A stretch of 64,000 nucleotides of DNA, from positions 20,764,878 through 20,828,877 of the forward strand of contig NC_135174.1 in the NCBI RefSeq assembly GCF_041146795.1, read 5' to 3'. The position numbers and the translations under genes were made by a program. The first letter of the stretch is position 1, and each line of letters starts with the position of its first letter. This stretch comes from Maylandia zebra. Its lineage: Eukaryota; Chordata; Actinopteri; Cichliformes; Cichlidae. A model generated the notes under the pieces. It was not told the DNA's origin. It saw only the letters and a list, made by a program, of their open reading frames with translations, and ran no database searches. Shown here piece after piece: positions 13,380 to 26,700 of this stretch.

Positions 13380-13689
13380 AACGGTGTGGTCTACTAATCT
13401 CCCAAAAATCAACAGCACATCTTTCATTAGGAGGCAGTTCTGTAAAAACACATGCATAGACACACACACAGTACATTTCACTTCTATTGTTCTGTTATGG
13501 AGGGAGAATCTATATCTAGGTAGACTAGGAGCAAATTTAATTAATGACTTTGGTAAGTTCGACTGGCTAATCAATTCAGAACACAAAGCTAACACAGAAA
13601 CAAAGACTATGCCAAAAGTTCAACATCTTTTTTTTAAAGCACCCCCAAATACTGATGTGATACAAGCAACACGTCAACTGAGCATCATA

Positions 13690-14010
13690 ATTTGTAACTC
13701 TCCATGCTTATTAGGTGGTATCTCAGGCATTATTGGCTGAAGTAATTAACTCGAGCCACCCAAGGGTAAAGGTGTTCATGGTACATATGAGGGCTAAGCC
13801 AGCCAAACTGGGGCTAATAATGAAATCAGATACAGTCCCGGAGTCGGGTCACGTGCCGCCAAGCTTGGTCACGGCTTGCGAAAAGTGTCCCGTAAGACAA
13901 TTAAAATGCTGCATCAAATAGTGAAATCAGCCAACAGTAATTACTCCCTGCTCTTTAATGATACAGCTGCACAGGATCATAAAAGGATCATTTTGCGTAG
14001 TTAATTCTAG
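13690..14010. promoter_or_regulatory. Candidate conserved non-coding element
   Basis: A low-repeat block containing GGGCTAATAATGAAATCAG, a CACGTG site within GGGTCACGTGCC, GACAATTAAAATG, and CAGTAATTACTCC followed by TTTAATGATACAG. The density of homeodomain-type cores embedded in complex sequence resembles vertebrate developmental enhancers. This is an inference from composition only. Confidence 0.3.
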
Positions 14011-14266
14011 GAGCTTAAAAGTGAAAATATAAAATCATATTTTCCTCGGTGTAATTTTAAAATGATTATTCTCACAATTAGCTAATGGTATTAAGAGATT
14101 GGAATCTCGACAAATGGACTTTGTCTGCACCCCTCTTGTGTTGTGTCAAAAAGAACACCGGTATGGGCATTGACTTCCAAAAATAATGAGTTTCTCTCCT
14201 GACTTGATAATTGAAGATATAATGAGGAAGGGAGAAAAAACAGGGAGGTGAAGAGAGAGAAAGGAA

Positions 14267-14296
14267 GTGTGTGTGTGTGTGAGTGTGTGTGTGTGT
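14267..14296. repeat. (TG)n microsatellite
   Basis: TG units with a single GA interruption. It accounts for the Thr/His-rich open frames predicted across it on the minus strand, which are not genes. Confidence 0.9.
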
Positions 14297-14859
14297 AGGA
14301 GAAAGAAAGAGTGAGAGTGCCCCATATTTTTTGTAACAGCCCTGGGGGCTGGGCACATACACCCCCAGCATTGCAACCTACTTTTTACACCCTTTCCTTG
14401 GGAAAAAAAGGCCCAAAATGCCCAAATCCAATCTGTTTCTTGTGACACCATTGTCATTTTCACTCTGCGCCAGCTCTGCCACTTCCCTAAATGTGCGCCT
14501 CTGTCTTGTTTGTTTGCATGTACTAATGTTGACTGTGAGTACATAAATTACTGCTAAGCAAACATGTAGACATGAAGCAAAAAAGCAGATAAACAAATTG
14601 TGAAACAAGGGGCAGCTTAGTCATACGGTAGATGTATATGAAATTTCCTCTGAGCAGCTTCAGAAATGATTATTTTATGTCTCCACATGTATTCTTTAAT
14701 AATGCACTTGCTGATGTGAATGGTTTTTCGCTTAATATGAATGTTTTATCAGCTCAATTCATATGAGAGACATATAAAAGTAAAATGATTATTTTTTTCC
14801 CCTTATTGTTATTTTTTCTCTCTCTCTCTCTTCCTTTTCTTGGGGGATGAACCTCCATC

Positions 14860-15080
14860 ACACTTATCGCTTCTGTATCTGCATTGTAAATTAAATTGAA
14901 CAAGGGCACAGCATTAGGATGCAAATTAAAGACCTTCAAAAAGCATTCAAATAATGATAGGGAGTAGAAAACCAAGGGGGCATTTAGCAAAGTATTGAAG
15001 TTTTGCTTGGCTGCCTTTATGAGGCCCTCATAACCATATTCTAGGACTTCTGTCAACATGTTGATAAAATGTATTAGTCT
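14860..15080. promoter_or_regulatory. Candidate conserved non-coding element
   Basis: A complex, non-repetitive AT-rich block with TAAATTAAATTG, ATGCAAATTAAAG (octamer plus homeodomain-like) and CAAATAATGATAG. This composition resembles enhancers conserved across vertebrates. An open frame on the minus strand covers it but has no domain signature and no splice context. Confidence 0.3.
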
Positions 15081-18000
15081 CATTTACAAATGTTGTTTTC
15101 ATAGAGAAGGTGCTGCTTCCAACCAAATATTGAGTCATTTAAAATAATTGTTTGTTCCACAAATTGCTAAATTTAATCCATCAGCACACATCGGCTCCTC
15201 CTGCTGCAGATGATTTTCTGCCATTTGTTCACAAGATGACATTTTCACTGCTAGAATTTCATACAGTGTTCATCTCAGATACAATATAAAAACATATATA
15301 TCATCCTTCGTTGTGAATGACGTTTCTCGTGTCTTAATGACAGAGCATCTGCCGACTTTTCCTGTCTAGCTTTAACAAACTGTTCCTTATGGGTGGATTA
15401 ATATCAAACCATGACAAACATATATACATTTTCGGGGTTGTTAGCAGGTCTGGGATCATTTATTGCAGCAGTTCTCAGTTGGTTTCCAAGAAGCCAGGGG
15501 CACGTGCAACCGATTGCTTATGGGGTCCTCAAAAGAAGTTTTCATAGATCAGAAAGTAGAGCTCCGATATTAAAATGGTTAGATCTACAGATTAGCTTTG
15601 CGCAGGTGTGATTAGAGGGCTGATTGTGTAAAATGAAAAATTCTGTTCACAAATATAAATCCATTGCAAACAATGTTTTACTGTCAGTGAACAGCTTGAG
15701 TTAATGAAGGAAAAGAGTCCTCTAGTAACTTTATAATTTATGTCTAAATGTCTTTTTCATGATATAAACAGATACATATTGCGTAATGAAGGATCCAGGG
15801 GTAGTAATGAAACTCAAATGAGATTTGTTGCAGCATGAATTTTGTGCAAGTTGTGATTTATTGTTTTCAAAAACCCATTCCACGCTCTCCTCGTCTCTCC
15901 GTGTATGTGCAGCACCTTTTGTTTACTGCAACTATCATCTCTCTGTCAATCACGCTAGATTTATGTTATTTTCGGCAAACACAATAAGCTCGAAAGGCAG
16001 AGGTAGAGTCGCATGAGAAAGACAAAGCGTTTCTCTTCTTTCATCTGTTCTCCGTCTTTATCTCCACCTCTCGGCATGAAAGAAATTGCTGCCAGCAGGT
16101 AACACATTCAATTAATCACCTTATTCTTAGATACAAGTAAAACATGTATTCCTTGATAGCGTAGATACAATTCGATACATCTAGATATTCCGAAAGGCAC
16201 AATTCTGCATGCAAATTAAAAAAAAAACAACAAATCAATCTTAAGCTCTTTTTTTCTGCAGAAGATGTGTAGTGCTTTAACAGGCAAGAGAAGCAATTAA
16301 AAGCTGGCAGAGGGTTAACTAACACCCAGTGGAGCAAAATCGATGAGCGGGCATCCTGCTTGAACTAATCACAGTACTGAGGTGAAGCCAGCCAGCAGAC
16401 ACGAAAAGTACAGGAAGCAATGACAGGGCTAATGGTTTGGAAAATGCTGCTGATGAATGAGGAGAAAAGGTTGTGACTCTGTATTTACCCTCGTTTATTT
16501 ACCTTGCTTCTGGGCGCCATTACATCTTGAATATGATACCAAAGCGTTTTTGGATGACACGGCGTGAAGGATGGTTAGATGCCTGGATAGATGGGTTAAC
16601 ATGCACTTTTGAATGTCAGCTACTTTTTACTTATATGAACCAGTGACACTACTTGCCTTGCAGGTAGTGCTCAAGGAGGCTGGCAGCTGCTTTTGTAGAC
16701 ATTAAGTCCAACCGTCATTTAGACAAAATGTCTCAATACCATTTTCTTGAATGTCTTCTGTGTAAATTACTGCTTACAGCCTGTGAATCACTTTTTTTTT
16801 CCTTTCACTCATTTCACCGAGTGGCATCATCTATCATTTTGGGAGCAATGAGCAAGCTAATGGAACCTCTCAGCATTAACAAATAGGACCACTGAAGAAT
16901 GCGCTATTTGTATCAGGTCATTGTTTGATCCATAAAAGAAAGGAAAAATGATGAAGGAGCGGTAAGGGTGGGTGTGTGTGTATGCGTGCGTGCGTGGGGG
17001 GTGGAGGGGTGTTTAAAAAAAAAGTCTTCGTTCCCTATTGAAGACAGCAGTCTTGGCAAAAGAGTAAACAATGCAGCCCTGCATACAGCTTGGAGACTTT
17101 ATGGAGCCATCTCCATGGCAACCCCATTTTCTAGTCATATCTTTAATGAAAAGGTAATGAGAGAAACATAACAGTCCCAACTTCATTACCGGAGTAAGAT
17201 TCAGTAATAAAAACTGAATCAGAGCGTCTGTCATTTGAAGGAGCAACAACAGCAGCAGGAGCAGCAGGCAGCTACCAAAACACACTTTGGTCATCGAGAA
17301 CGAGGAGACACATGCCTGTTCTGGTCAGCTGCTGATAAGGAGACGGGGGTCTCATTTCAGAGTCATCACGTCTTATTTACCTGCGTTACATTAAAATGAA
17401 TTTAACTTTTCAAAATGTGTAGAGTCTGCCTTTGGCTTTATGGTCACACATAAGTTGCCATAAATTGTGCAAAAAGAAACAAAACACTCCCCCGAACAAA
17501 GTGACATTAAAAATGTCATTTTCTTGTACAAAATATGTTTATATTAAAGCAGATTCAATTTCAATAAGAATTATATCTGAATACCAGTTTTAGTCAGAGC
17601 CTGTTCACTTCCTGTTGTCCCATTGTGCTGAAAATGTCACAAGTTCAACAGGAAATGATCATGGACGGAACAAGATAGTTACATTTTTTTTTTTTTTACG
17701 TTTAAGGTAATTGTATTGATGATTAGATGCCAGAACTGAGAGCAAACAATGCCCTTTTGCCTTATGTTTTTCCTGAGTTCCTGAGTGGACTCACGTGTCA
17801 ATAACATCATCTAGTCCCCATCCCCCTAGCCTTAACGGTATAACTCCAGCCTGAGTTCCTGTTTCTCTGTAGGTAACAAAGCAATCACACACCTCCAGCC
17901 CACCTAGATGGGTTGTTAAGCGGCTTGCAGAGGGAGCAACATTGTAGGCAGATGCCTCCTATATGAGATTTTAACAGGATGAGCAGAATTTAGCTGAGCC

Positions 18001-21000
18001 ATCAGTTGTTGTGGGCTGGAATTGAGATCAGCTGATGCACTGGGAATGTGGGCTGAGCTTATTTGTATATTCTGGGTTAAACAGTGGATTTATTTAATTT
18101 TTAAATTTTTTTTTTTTTACATCTGCTGTTGCTTAAAAAAATAAAGCAACCCAAACAATATATTTGTGGGCTTAAATTAGACTTAAAAAACTGAGGAGAA
18201 TTCACAGGCTGGTGAACAAAACCTCTCATTTCACATAGCTAATGTGAAGAAACACATGAGTGTACTTTTAAATAAAAAACAAATCTCATGCCACTGTATA
18301 AACTGTAAGAACGATTAAACTTAGAAGGTAAAAACATAAAAATCAACGTATATATGAAATAAAAAAAACCCTTTTTTATATTTCAGATCACATTTCTCTT
18401 TCATACATTGCTAAATGTTCATCAAATGCATGGCTGCATATGAAGCAGTGTAAAAAATGCATTTTATGAGGGCAATGTGTTTTAGTACTCCTTACACTCT
18501 CATTACATACATATTTGACAGAAAGGATATTACACACGAGTGAGTGGAGGCGTGGAGTCGGGGGTGGATCAAATCCTCTTGGACAGTCTTTGCATTTTTA
18601 CACCAGTCTGGGGATCGCCTCTTTGCATTTTACCGAAAAGCTCTGCATTCGTTTTGTTTGTTTAATTGGATATGACCTCTGGAAAGGGGTCGCCCTCCAG
18701 AAAATGAGATGTGGTCCCCTTTTGAAAACCCTGTGAGGTAAATATGCGTCACATTTGAAACCGTGTCTCACTGCAGCAGTTTACCTTGTCGTCCTCTCCT
18801 CATTATCACAGTAACCTTGTGATCTGGCCAATTTTTCAGTCGTAATGATGCATGATATTCTGAAAGTAATTTTAATCGGGACCGGGGAGATCCAGCTGCC
18901 AGGTATCAAAGTCTTTGGCTGCCTTCAGCAATGCACTCGAGCCATGCGAAGTCCACCAGTAGCCATCCTTTCTCACCTCCTCCCCCCACAGCCCTCAGAC
19001 ATCTTCCATGCATAATTAGGTAGAGTCCTGTGAGAATAGCGAACATTTTTTTTTTTTAACCAAGAGGAGGATTTTAAAGAAGCACAGTGTAATGTATTAT
19101 TGTTTCAACAAGCAGTGGTCCCTGTTGGAGCCAGATACTAAGACAGCCCTGACAGATCCCTGACATAAAATCACCCAGATTTGGCATTTTGTCAAGCACT
19201 GATGCGATGTATTCCTACCATGCTGCAATTTAAATTTAACAATCTCTTCTTGAGTGCAAGCAAATGCTAACTGGGGGTTATACTGGAGTCAGCTGAATGA
19301 TAAGTCGTTGGTATAATAAGAATAATGATTAGAATGACTACAGTCCAGATCTCCTATGAATACGTTTAAGGATAATTGCGCACAGTAACTGGACTACTGT
19401 GTTTACAAATGCACAATGACGCCAGAGACAGGACAGTCCGGGAAGAAAGAGTCTACAGAGCAGCAGAGGGATCCGTTTGCATGAATACATTCTTTCCTCA
19501 TTGTCCTCTCAGACAGGAGGATCATTACTGGCTGGACACATGCTCTGGCAGCAACAGCCTTCATTATGATGCAGCAGTTGACACAGGTTTAACAAAGAGA
19601 AATTTGTCTAGCATTTATTTATCTGGAAGAGCAGAGTCTGGCACAATAATGCTGGCAATGGTTATACCAGGCTAAGGTGGATAGACACTCAAGTAAGTTG
19701 GCAGTGGCTCACAGTGCTGCAGCCTCCCCTTCCCCTTCTCTCTACCATATCGCCCTCTCACACTTCCCTCAGGTGCAATGCTTTCTCCACCTCGCACATC
19801 AAAGAGAAGGCTACAGAGTGAAAGGCTAAGGCGCAGCGTGGCACACAGTTCATCTTCTGTTGCATCCCGTTTTCGTTATTCATTTCTAAATTTGGATTTT
19901 TCTTGATAGATTAAAAATATTGGTTTTTGTCCAAAATTTCATCCGCAGCAAGATTTATTAATTAATTTTTTTTATATCATTAATGATTGAAGGCAGAGAA
20001 CTTTTTCCTGGTAAAAGTCTACACTGAAGAAAAGCAGAATTGACCTTCTCATCTGTGGGGAAGGTGTGTTTATTAAGTACTGAGTTTTTGAGGTCTATCT
20101 TCTTCCTCCCAAGCTTTGCTGGAAGAAGAGGGTGGAGTGTTTGGCTCGTCCTTGACCTCCCTGTGAACCAAATCCACCAGGAGTCTGTTGCTGAGGAGAT
20201 TAAAATCAAGCAACAATGAGGCACTGCAGGAGCAAAAAAAAGAAGAAAAAGGGGCCAGTGCTTCCTATATGTGGCACCAATCTGAAGCTGTGGTGTTTTA
20301 ACCTTTTTTGCTTGTAAAAAGCCAAATCTCTGCTTCTGCTATGACAAGTTCGGTTTCCTGTCGGAGCAACAAAAAGGTCAGCTCCCCCCATTTTTTATTT
20401 ATTTACGGAGACCCAGGAGGAGATAAGAGATACGTGTGCTCTGTATGTCTTTGAGGCATCATCGCAGTGAACTGTGGTATCTGTCGAACATCCAGGGAGT
20501 GCTGTGAGTGCTGCACCGTCGTCTTATTACAGACAGCAGGTGCAGATGGTTAAAGGCAGGTGCTCTGAGAGAAAAAAAAAAAGAAAAGCAAGAAGAAGGG
20601 GGGGAAAAAGAACAAGCACCTGGTCCCTCTGTTGTAGCAGTCTGGGGCTGCTCTCACTATGATTAGCTTTGTTTCTCCAACAGAGCGCAGCAAGGAACAA
20701 GACCTACAACTTCATTAGGGCGGAGCACAGCAGCCCTTCTTTTGCTTTTGTCCTACACTTGACTGATCTAAGTTAGGATAGTGTGTCGGAGAAGATCAGC
20801 TTTTTATTATGCGCCACAGCTCTATCACAGGCATCATACCTCTTGACAAGAAAAGAGCTACAATCTGATGCATGTTCGATGCTCTGACTCACAATGAGCG
20901 TGCACCGATAAAACCCTTTTCTGATTTTACAAACACCAGTGCGGAAAGAGAGAGACAAAGCCCTCAGAGCTGACCCGACAAGCAGATCGCTCCTGCAGGA

Positions 21001-23053
21001 GTTTGGCTGGGATTCAGTGTATGATTCTGACCCTCTACTGACTTTGTTGCCATTACAGGTGGTGAGACTCAAAGCAATGCCCAGGAAAATCTCTATAATT
21101 ACAGACTCAGGATACTGTAGTGTATCTTCAAGGACGAGCAGAGGAAATGATTGCCGTACAGTGTTTGTATTGTCAGAGTTTGTATGCCCGCAGATTTGCT
21201 TTATTCATGGCCTCACTTCATCTGCCAGCCAACCATTTAATAATTGAAGGAATTATCAGGCCAGTGGATCCAAAGCCCCTCAGAAATGTGTCATGCCCCT
21301 GAGCAAAGCCTGCAGAAAAGGGGAGGAAAAAAATGGAAAGAGGGGCCTTCTAATTCAGTACTCTGTGTGTACAACTACGCATAACAAAACCCTGCAATGT
21401 TCCACCTACATACAAAGACACATGCACACAAAGTTAAAAGACAGAGGTTGATGATGCCACAAATGGCAAGCTTTGACTGGCAGAATATCAATACCTCATA
21501 ACAGCGGGAGCCCATGCATGTCAGATAAATTTATGATTCCCTCCAAATGCTGCTCTCCTATTTTCCTCTGCATCAAAATGGGTGTTTTTGATGTAGCTAG
21601 ATTTCACCATGCAGTTTGGCTAGTGTCCCTCATACAAAGAATGTGACTGACGCAACATTAATCTCCAAACAAAGACACTGGCACAACTACTCCACACAAT
21701 TTCAGGGCTATGAGGTGGCAACGTCAGTCTCGATTTCTCACTGCTCCTTCACAAGCTGCTCCACTTTCCCCCGAATTCTCATTTAGATCAAACAAGACAC
21801 TCCAGAAAGGAGGTGAAATGGTACCGTTTAAATCCGTGACACACATGCACACAGGGGACCTCCTTCTCATTTTCTAAACAGAGTCGTGGCAAGAACTTTT
21901 AAATTTGCCATAATAAGGTGTGACCTACATGAGAGTGAGCCAAAGCCCAAACTCCAGCTCCCAGCAAGATTCCCGTCTACTGAGTATTCCAAAATGTAAT
22001 GCATGAACATTAAGGAGGAGAGCGCTTCTCCTCTAAGACATAATTCTCTCATGGTTGACACACGACACTTCCTGGAGCATAGGTTAGAATATACACCGCA
22101 TCCTTCAAGGCGAAAAGCATGCAATATTTATTTTATTGATGCACTGTTTGGTACATTAAAAACACGTTACCGACACCAGCCAGAGGTTGTAACATAATAT
22201 AATCTCTTTGACAGTGACATATGAAATACACCCCTTAGCTGACATTCATGAATAATGGCAGCTGTTTGGAAAAACTCTGAGGTTTATTTTCAAATAGGTT
22301 TCAGTTGCAATGCTGCAAAACAGCTATCCTGCTGTTTGGGTTTAGTGAGTAGGTGCTAGGAAATGCATCTTTTATATATTGTATGAGCGCAGGACATTTT
22401 AACACGTGTTTAACAAAAAGAACAGGAAGTAAGGGAGGAAGGAAGGATGGAAGGAGAAGATTTTGAGATAATGACTTGACTACACATTTACTGACAAATT
22501 AAAAACTAGAGACTTAACATTGCAGAGATATTTCATCATGTGCAAGGTGCTTTGTGTTATTTTTATGGCAGAGCTCCCTCAGAATAGAATCTCTGGGTTA
22601 AAGTGGCAGTCGTTCACTCTTTCCAGCGTCTGTGTGAAGGGGTAGTGTATTCTGCGTGGACTAGGGGCTTCGTTAAGGGTGGCAAGCCCAGGGAGTGCTC
22701 CTGAGGCAGCTGAAAGAGAGCCGAAGCACTACCAAGACTAAGTAAGAACATACCAGCCCTTTGCTCACATAGCTGCCAATAATTTTCTAGCTCCAGACCA
22801 TAATCCTGTAAAGGTTACGATAACACTGGACTCTATAGATAACTTGTGACATCTGAAAGTGTTCCTTTGGCAACATTGTAACAACACAGATCGAAAGTTA
22901 CAAGAAAGTGGTCGGTGATATTATCAGAAAAAATACCTGTTTTACAAGAGACATTTTTCAGTTATCAGGGTAAGAGAGAAGAACTGCTCAAGTATCCTTA
23001 AGGGTGAGTGACAGTGAACCAGCATCTTCAATGCTGGGATACTAAAAACTGAA

Positions 23054-23355
23054 GCATCCATCCATTCACTTCTACTAACCAATTTAGTGTCAAGGTTGGC
23101 CTGGAGCCTATCCCAGAGGTCATAGGGCAAGAGGCAGGGTACACCCTGGACAACTTGTTAGGGTGTACCCCAGTAGGGTGTTAGCTAACTCAGACACAGG
23201 GACAACCTTTCATGCTCAGAGTTACAGTCAATTTAGAATCACTAGTTAATCTAACATACACATCTTTGGACTGTGGGAAGTCAGAGAATCCAGAGAAAAC
23301 CTATCCAAACACAAGGAGAATGTGACAAGTCAATGCAGAAAGGCCCCAGCGAGCT
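23054..23355 (+). mobile_element. LINE-derived 3' tail (second copy)
   Basis: It starts with CATCCATCCATTCACTTC, continues with GGAGCCTATCCCAGAGG, GGCAGGGTACACCCTGGA and CTTTGGACTGTGGGA, and ends in AGAAAGGCCCCAGCGAG. The block order is the same as in the copy at 9799-10070. There is a small internal duplication of the GGGTGTACCC segment near 23130-23170. No coding sequence remains. Confidence 0.65.
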
Positions 23356-23452
23356 AGTGGATGTGAACTCTTAGTAGATGATGATCATGAGGTAGGGCTG
23401 GGTTGGAAAGTGGCATGCAGATGTATAGCAATTGCAGGGAGTTGCTATAACT

Positions 23453-23764
23453 CAGCGATCCCCAACCTTTTTTGCGCCACGGACAATATTTTAGGCCCGA
23501 CAATATTTTCACGGACTGGCCTTTAAGGTGTCGCGGATAAATACAACAAAATAAAACTAGTACCGGTACCGAAAAAAAGAAGATTTATTCATAATAGACG
23601 TGAAAAGACCCAGGAAAACCGAGTAAACGATAAAAACGATAACAAAATAACGCTGAAAACCGATAAAAACTCTGAAAACCATACATTTCACCCCTGAGCC
23701 TCAACTCTCGCGGCCCGGTACCAAACGACTCCCGGACCCGAGGCCCGGGGGTTGGGGACCGCTG
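23453..23764. mobile_element. Non-autonomous hAT transposon (MITE), intact ends
   Basis: The element begins CAGCGATCCCCAACC and ends GGTTGGGGACCGCTG, 15-bp terminal inverted repeats that differ at one base. It is flanked by an exact 8-bp duplication CTATAACT at 23445-23452 and 23765-23772. An 8-bp duplication and CAG...CTG ends are diagnostic of the hAT superfamily. At 312 bp with no open frame it cannot code for transposase and must have been moved in trans. The intact duplication suggests a fairly recent insertion. Confidence 0.92.
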
Positions 23765-23772
23765 CTATAACT

Positions 23773-26700
23773 TAAAACATCTATCCAGTGAACCATCAGC
23801 CTGGGTGGGCCAGGTAGCAGGAACTGCAACTCAGCTTAACTTCTGTGTACGTCTACAATGATATGAGTGACTTTTTAGTCACCCCATTTAATGTTTTCCA
23901 ACCTAATTTTAAGCTGAAAGTGAAACCTGGACACAAAAACAGGACTGGCATGTAACACAAAGTGTAGCAACCTTGTCCCCCTGTTAAATTCAAACCCAGC
24001 CATCATTCCCCCTCCCCTGAGTTCCACCCCATCTGTTCCTCTGGTAGAAAAGTGAGGCAAGAGGGGGAAGGAGGAGAAATAGGGGTTGGGGAAGTGAGGT
24101 GAGGATAAAATCAGGATTCGATCTTCAGATAGAGGAGGTACAGATGATGGTTAAAAGGTGGTGGGTGTTTTGCATGTGAAAGGAGCAACAGAGTGAGTGA
24201 GGAGGAAAGCCAAAATCCAGTTGTCAACCACTTGACAAATTGCTTGTTTGGTTCTTCTGAATGTGCAAGTAGTCTTATAAGCAGATGTGGCTGTAAAATG
24301 ACTGGAGACAATTTTGTTGACAGGTTGTAACAACATCACACCATATTTTGTGTGAATGTGTGAAGCTGGAACTTGTGATCGCTGTAAAATGAGGACGTTT
24401 GAAACTGAATAAAAGAACTCTGCTGCCGCTGATGTAGCTATCAAAAGGCTTTCGGTAACAGCAACAGTGCATAACTCCTTTCGGACTAATTAAACGTCTG
24501 GTTTCTGCAAAGGTTTAACTTATCAAGTGTACCAAGCAATATTAGTTTAATTTCAAGAAACAGTGTCTTCTTACATTTGATCACCCACACTGCGATTCTA
24601 CAAATGTTAGTTTTCAGAGAAACCACTTTGTGTTGAATAAATACTTCCAGTACAAAAAAATCAGCACAGCGAGATTTTTTTCCTCCTTTAAAGTGCATCT
24701 TGAATATACAATAAAACACAAAGATAGCTCAAGCATTAGGTGTTCTTATCTGCCTCTAGCCCAGTATTCAGACTGCTTTACGTTTCTTATTTCCTCCCTT
24801 TGTTTGTCTGCCATGGCACGCACAACTCCTGTCACTTTCCCAGGCTTGTAAATGAAAGTGGTGGCCTGGTAGTCACTTCTGTGCGGCCATGCATAAGAGA
24901 ACCTCCTCCCTCCCCCCTTGACCTGCAGTTGCCACTCAGACTGACATGTCTTGTTTTGTCTCCAAAATTCCTCCTTAGCCAAAGGTCAAGGTTCAGTTTG
25001 CAGCGGGTGGGAGATTCCCCTGCCACATATGGAGGCAAATTAGCGAACTGACTGGATTTGTTGGGAAGGTTGCTTGTGGTATGACAAACATATCCTCCTC
25101 CACACTCACAGTATTTGTTTATCAGGTATTTAGTCAATACCTAAATTCTGCATTATGCATGAGGCTACACAATACTTAATTACACTTGCATGATTTGGAT
25201 TCCTCATTCAAATTAGGCTGTTTGATACATGGGGTATTCTCTAGAGAAGATTTGTAATTACTGTACTATTTCTATTTGGCATAGAAACTCCTGCTTGCAT
25301 GTATAAACAAGAAGAAATGTGAAGGCAAAGATACTTGTTCTGCCATATAAAAATATGGTTTTAGTCCACACTTACACAGTTTTCAATCACACAAATGGAG
25401 TTTCTTCTTCTCCACAGTATAATGAGAGCATGAAGGCTTGGGTTTATGAATTCAACATCCTATTTACCTTTCTACTACATTAAAGATCCTTAGCGAGGAG
25501 CACTTTGCGCCAAACTATTTGATGATAAAACCTTTGAAATAATGATTTAAATTTGAAATTGAGAAGCAGTCGCAAAGGATTCAGTCAGTATTTTTCTCTT
25601 TTGAGCCAAACTTCTTCATCTGGGGGCAAGAAGAGAAGCAGAAAGGATGGACGGGAGGAAGAGAGACGTGTACGAGGACATCTGTGTGTGTATGAGTTTG
25701 TACGTTTTAATTGTAATGGGGGTGTACATGTGTATGCATTTGCAAAGTCAATGTTTGTGAGCATCGCCGTGCATTCCTGTGTGTAGTTTGTCTCTTGCCG
25801 AGTGCTTGATTTTTTTGAACCACTGTAAACACACCAGAGCCTTGTTAACGATGCCACTCAGAGTTAATGCTCAAAACAACTTTCAACTGAAAATCCGCTT
25901 TTCAGGAAAGTCTGAATTCCACGCTTATTACTGCAGAATAAATGCTGATCCGCACTCCACCTCAACGTGGCGTCGGAAATCTTTGGCAGAAACTACAAAT
26001 TCCCTTTTTAAACATAGCACAGAGTGTGTGTACACCAGGTAAACTGTATTTCCATAAACTGTCATTTCAGGATGCACTCTCGCCCCACGCACGTCAAAAT
26101 TTCCACAGTAGGTTGCTGACAAGGGGTGGGGGGGACATTTGCAGTACGTGGAATAAATCCTATCTTTTCTTTTTCTGCTGTTAAAATATATCTGACATAT
26201 TCAAGGAGTGAAAGAAATGCAACAGAGACATGCATCCGCTACCAGTAAAACCCACAAAGATGCCTCAAAAAACTTCATATGGATGCTGACAACAGTGCAC
26301 TGTGTGTTGAGGTTGCCCTCTGCTGGGCTCTTTTTTGCAACTTTGGAAGATAAGTTTAACTGCTTCAAGGCACAATATAATGTTACTAGATTAACATTTT
26401 AACAGAGCATTTACACCAGACTTCACTTCATAGAGGGAGGTGCTAAGCTATAGGCTGCCGAAGGTGCAGAACAGTTTGACAAAGATTAAATGCTGGCGTA
26501 GATGCATAAGTAATTGGAAGGATGGGAATGTAAATACCTCAGAGCAAATTTATTATTATCAGGAGATTGACTTCTTGCTCTTATTGCATTTGCTGTTTAG
26601 AATAAGAAGAAATAATAGCTTCATATTTTATTCTGAAAGTTGTTGTGTTTTTTTTTTAATATTTGCATGTTAATAGCTGTAAAAAACCTATTCAAACTAC

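Larger units (their letters stand above)
10071..23053. other. Gene-free stretch with candidate conserved non-coding blocks
   Basis: About 13 kb without a supportable exon. It holds microsatellites at 12384-12404 (TA) and 14267-14296 (TG), and a purine-rich tract near 20567-20612. It is otherwise unusually poor in recognisable transposons. Several segments have the look of deeply conserved enhancers, mixing TAATTA/ATTAAT homeodomain cores with complex sequence: about 12100-12340, 13300-14100, 14860-15080, 16080-16220 and 21840-22330. I cannot confirm conservation from one sequence. Confidence 0.4.

Noticed and set aside
13026-13740. Overlapping 123- and 118-codon plus-strand open frames
   Set aside because: No family match. 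The region looks like non-coding regulatory DNA with a hairpin and homeodomain cores.
14078-14608. Three minus-strand open frames
   Set aside because: They run through the TG microsatellite, giving Thr-His repeats, and share no consistent frame.
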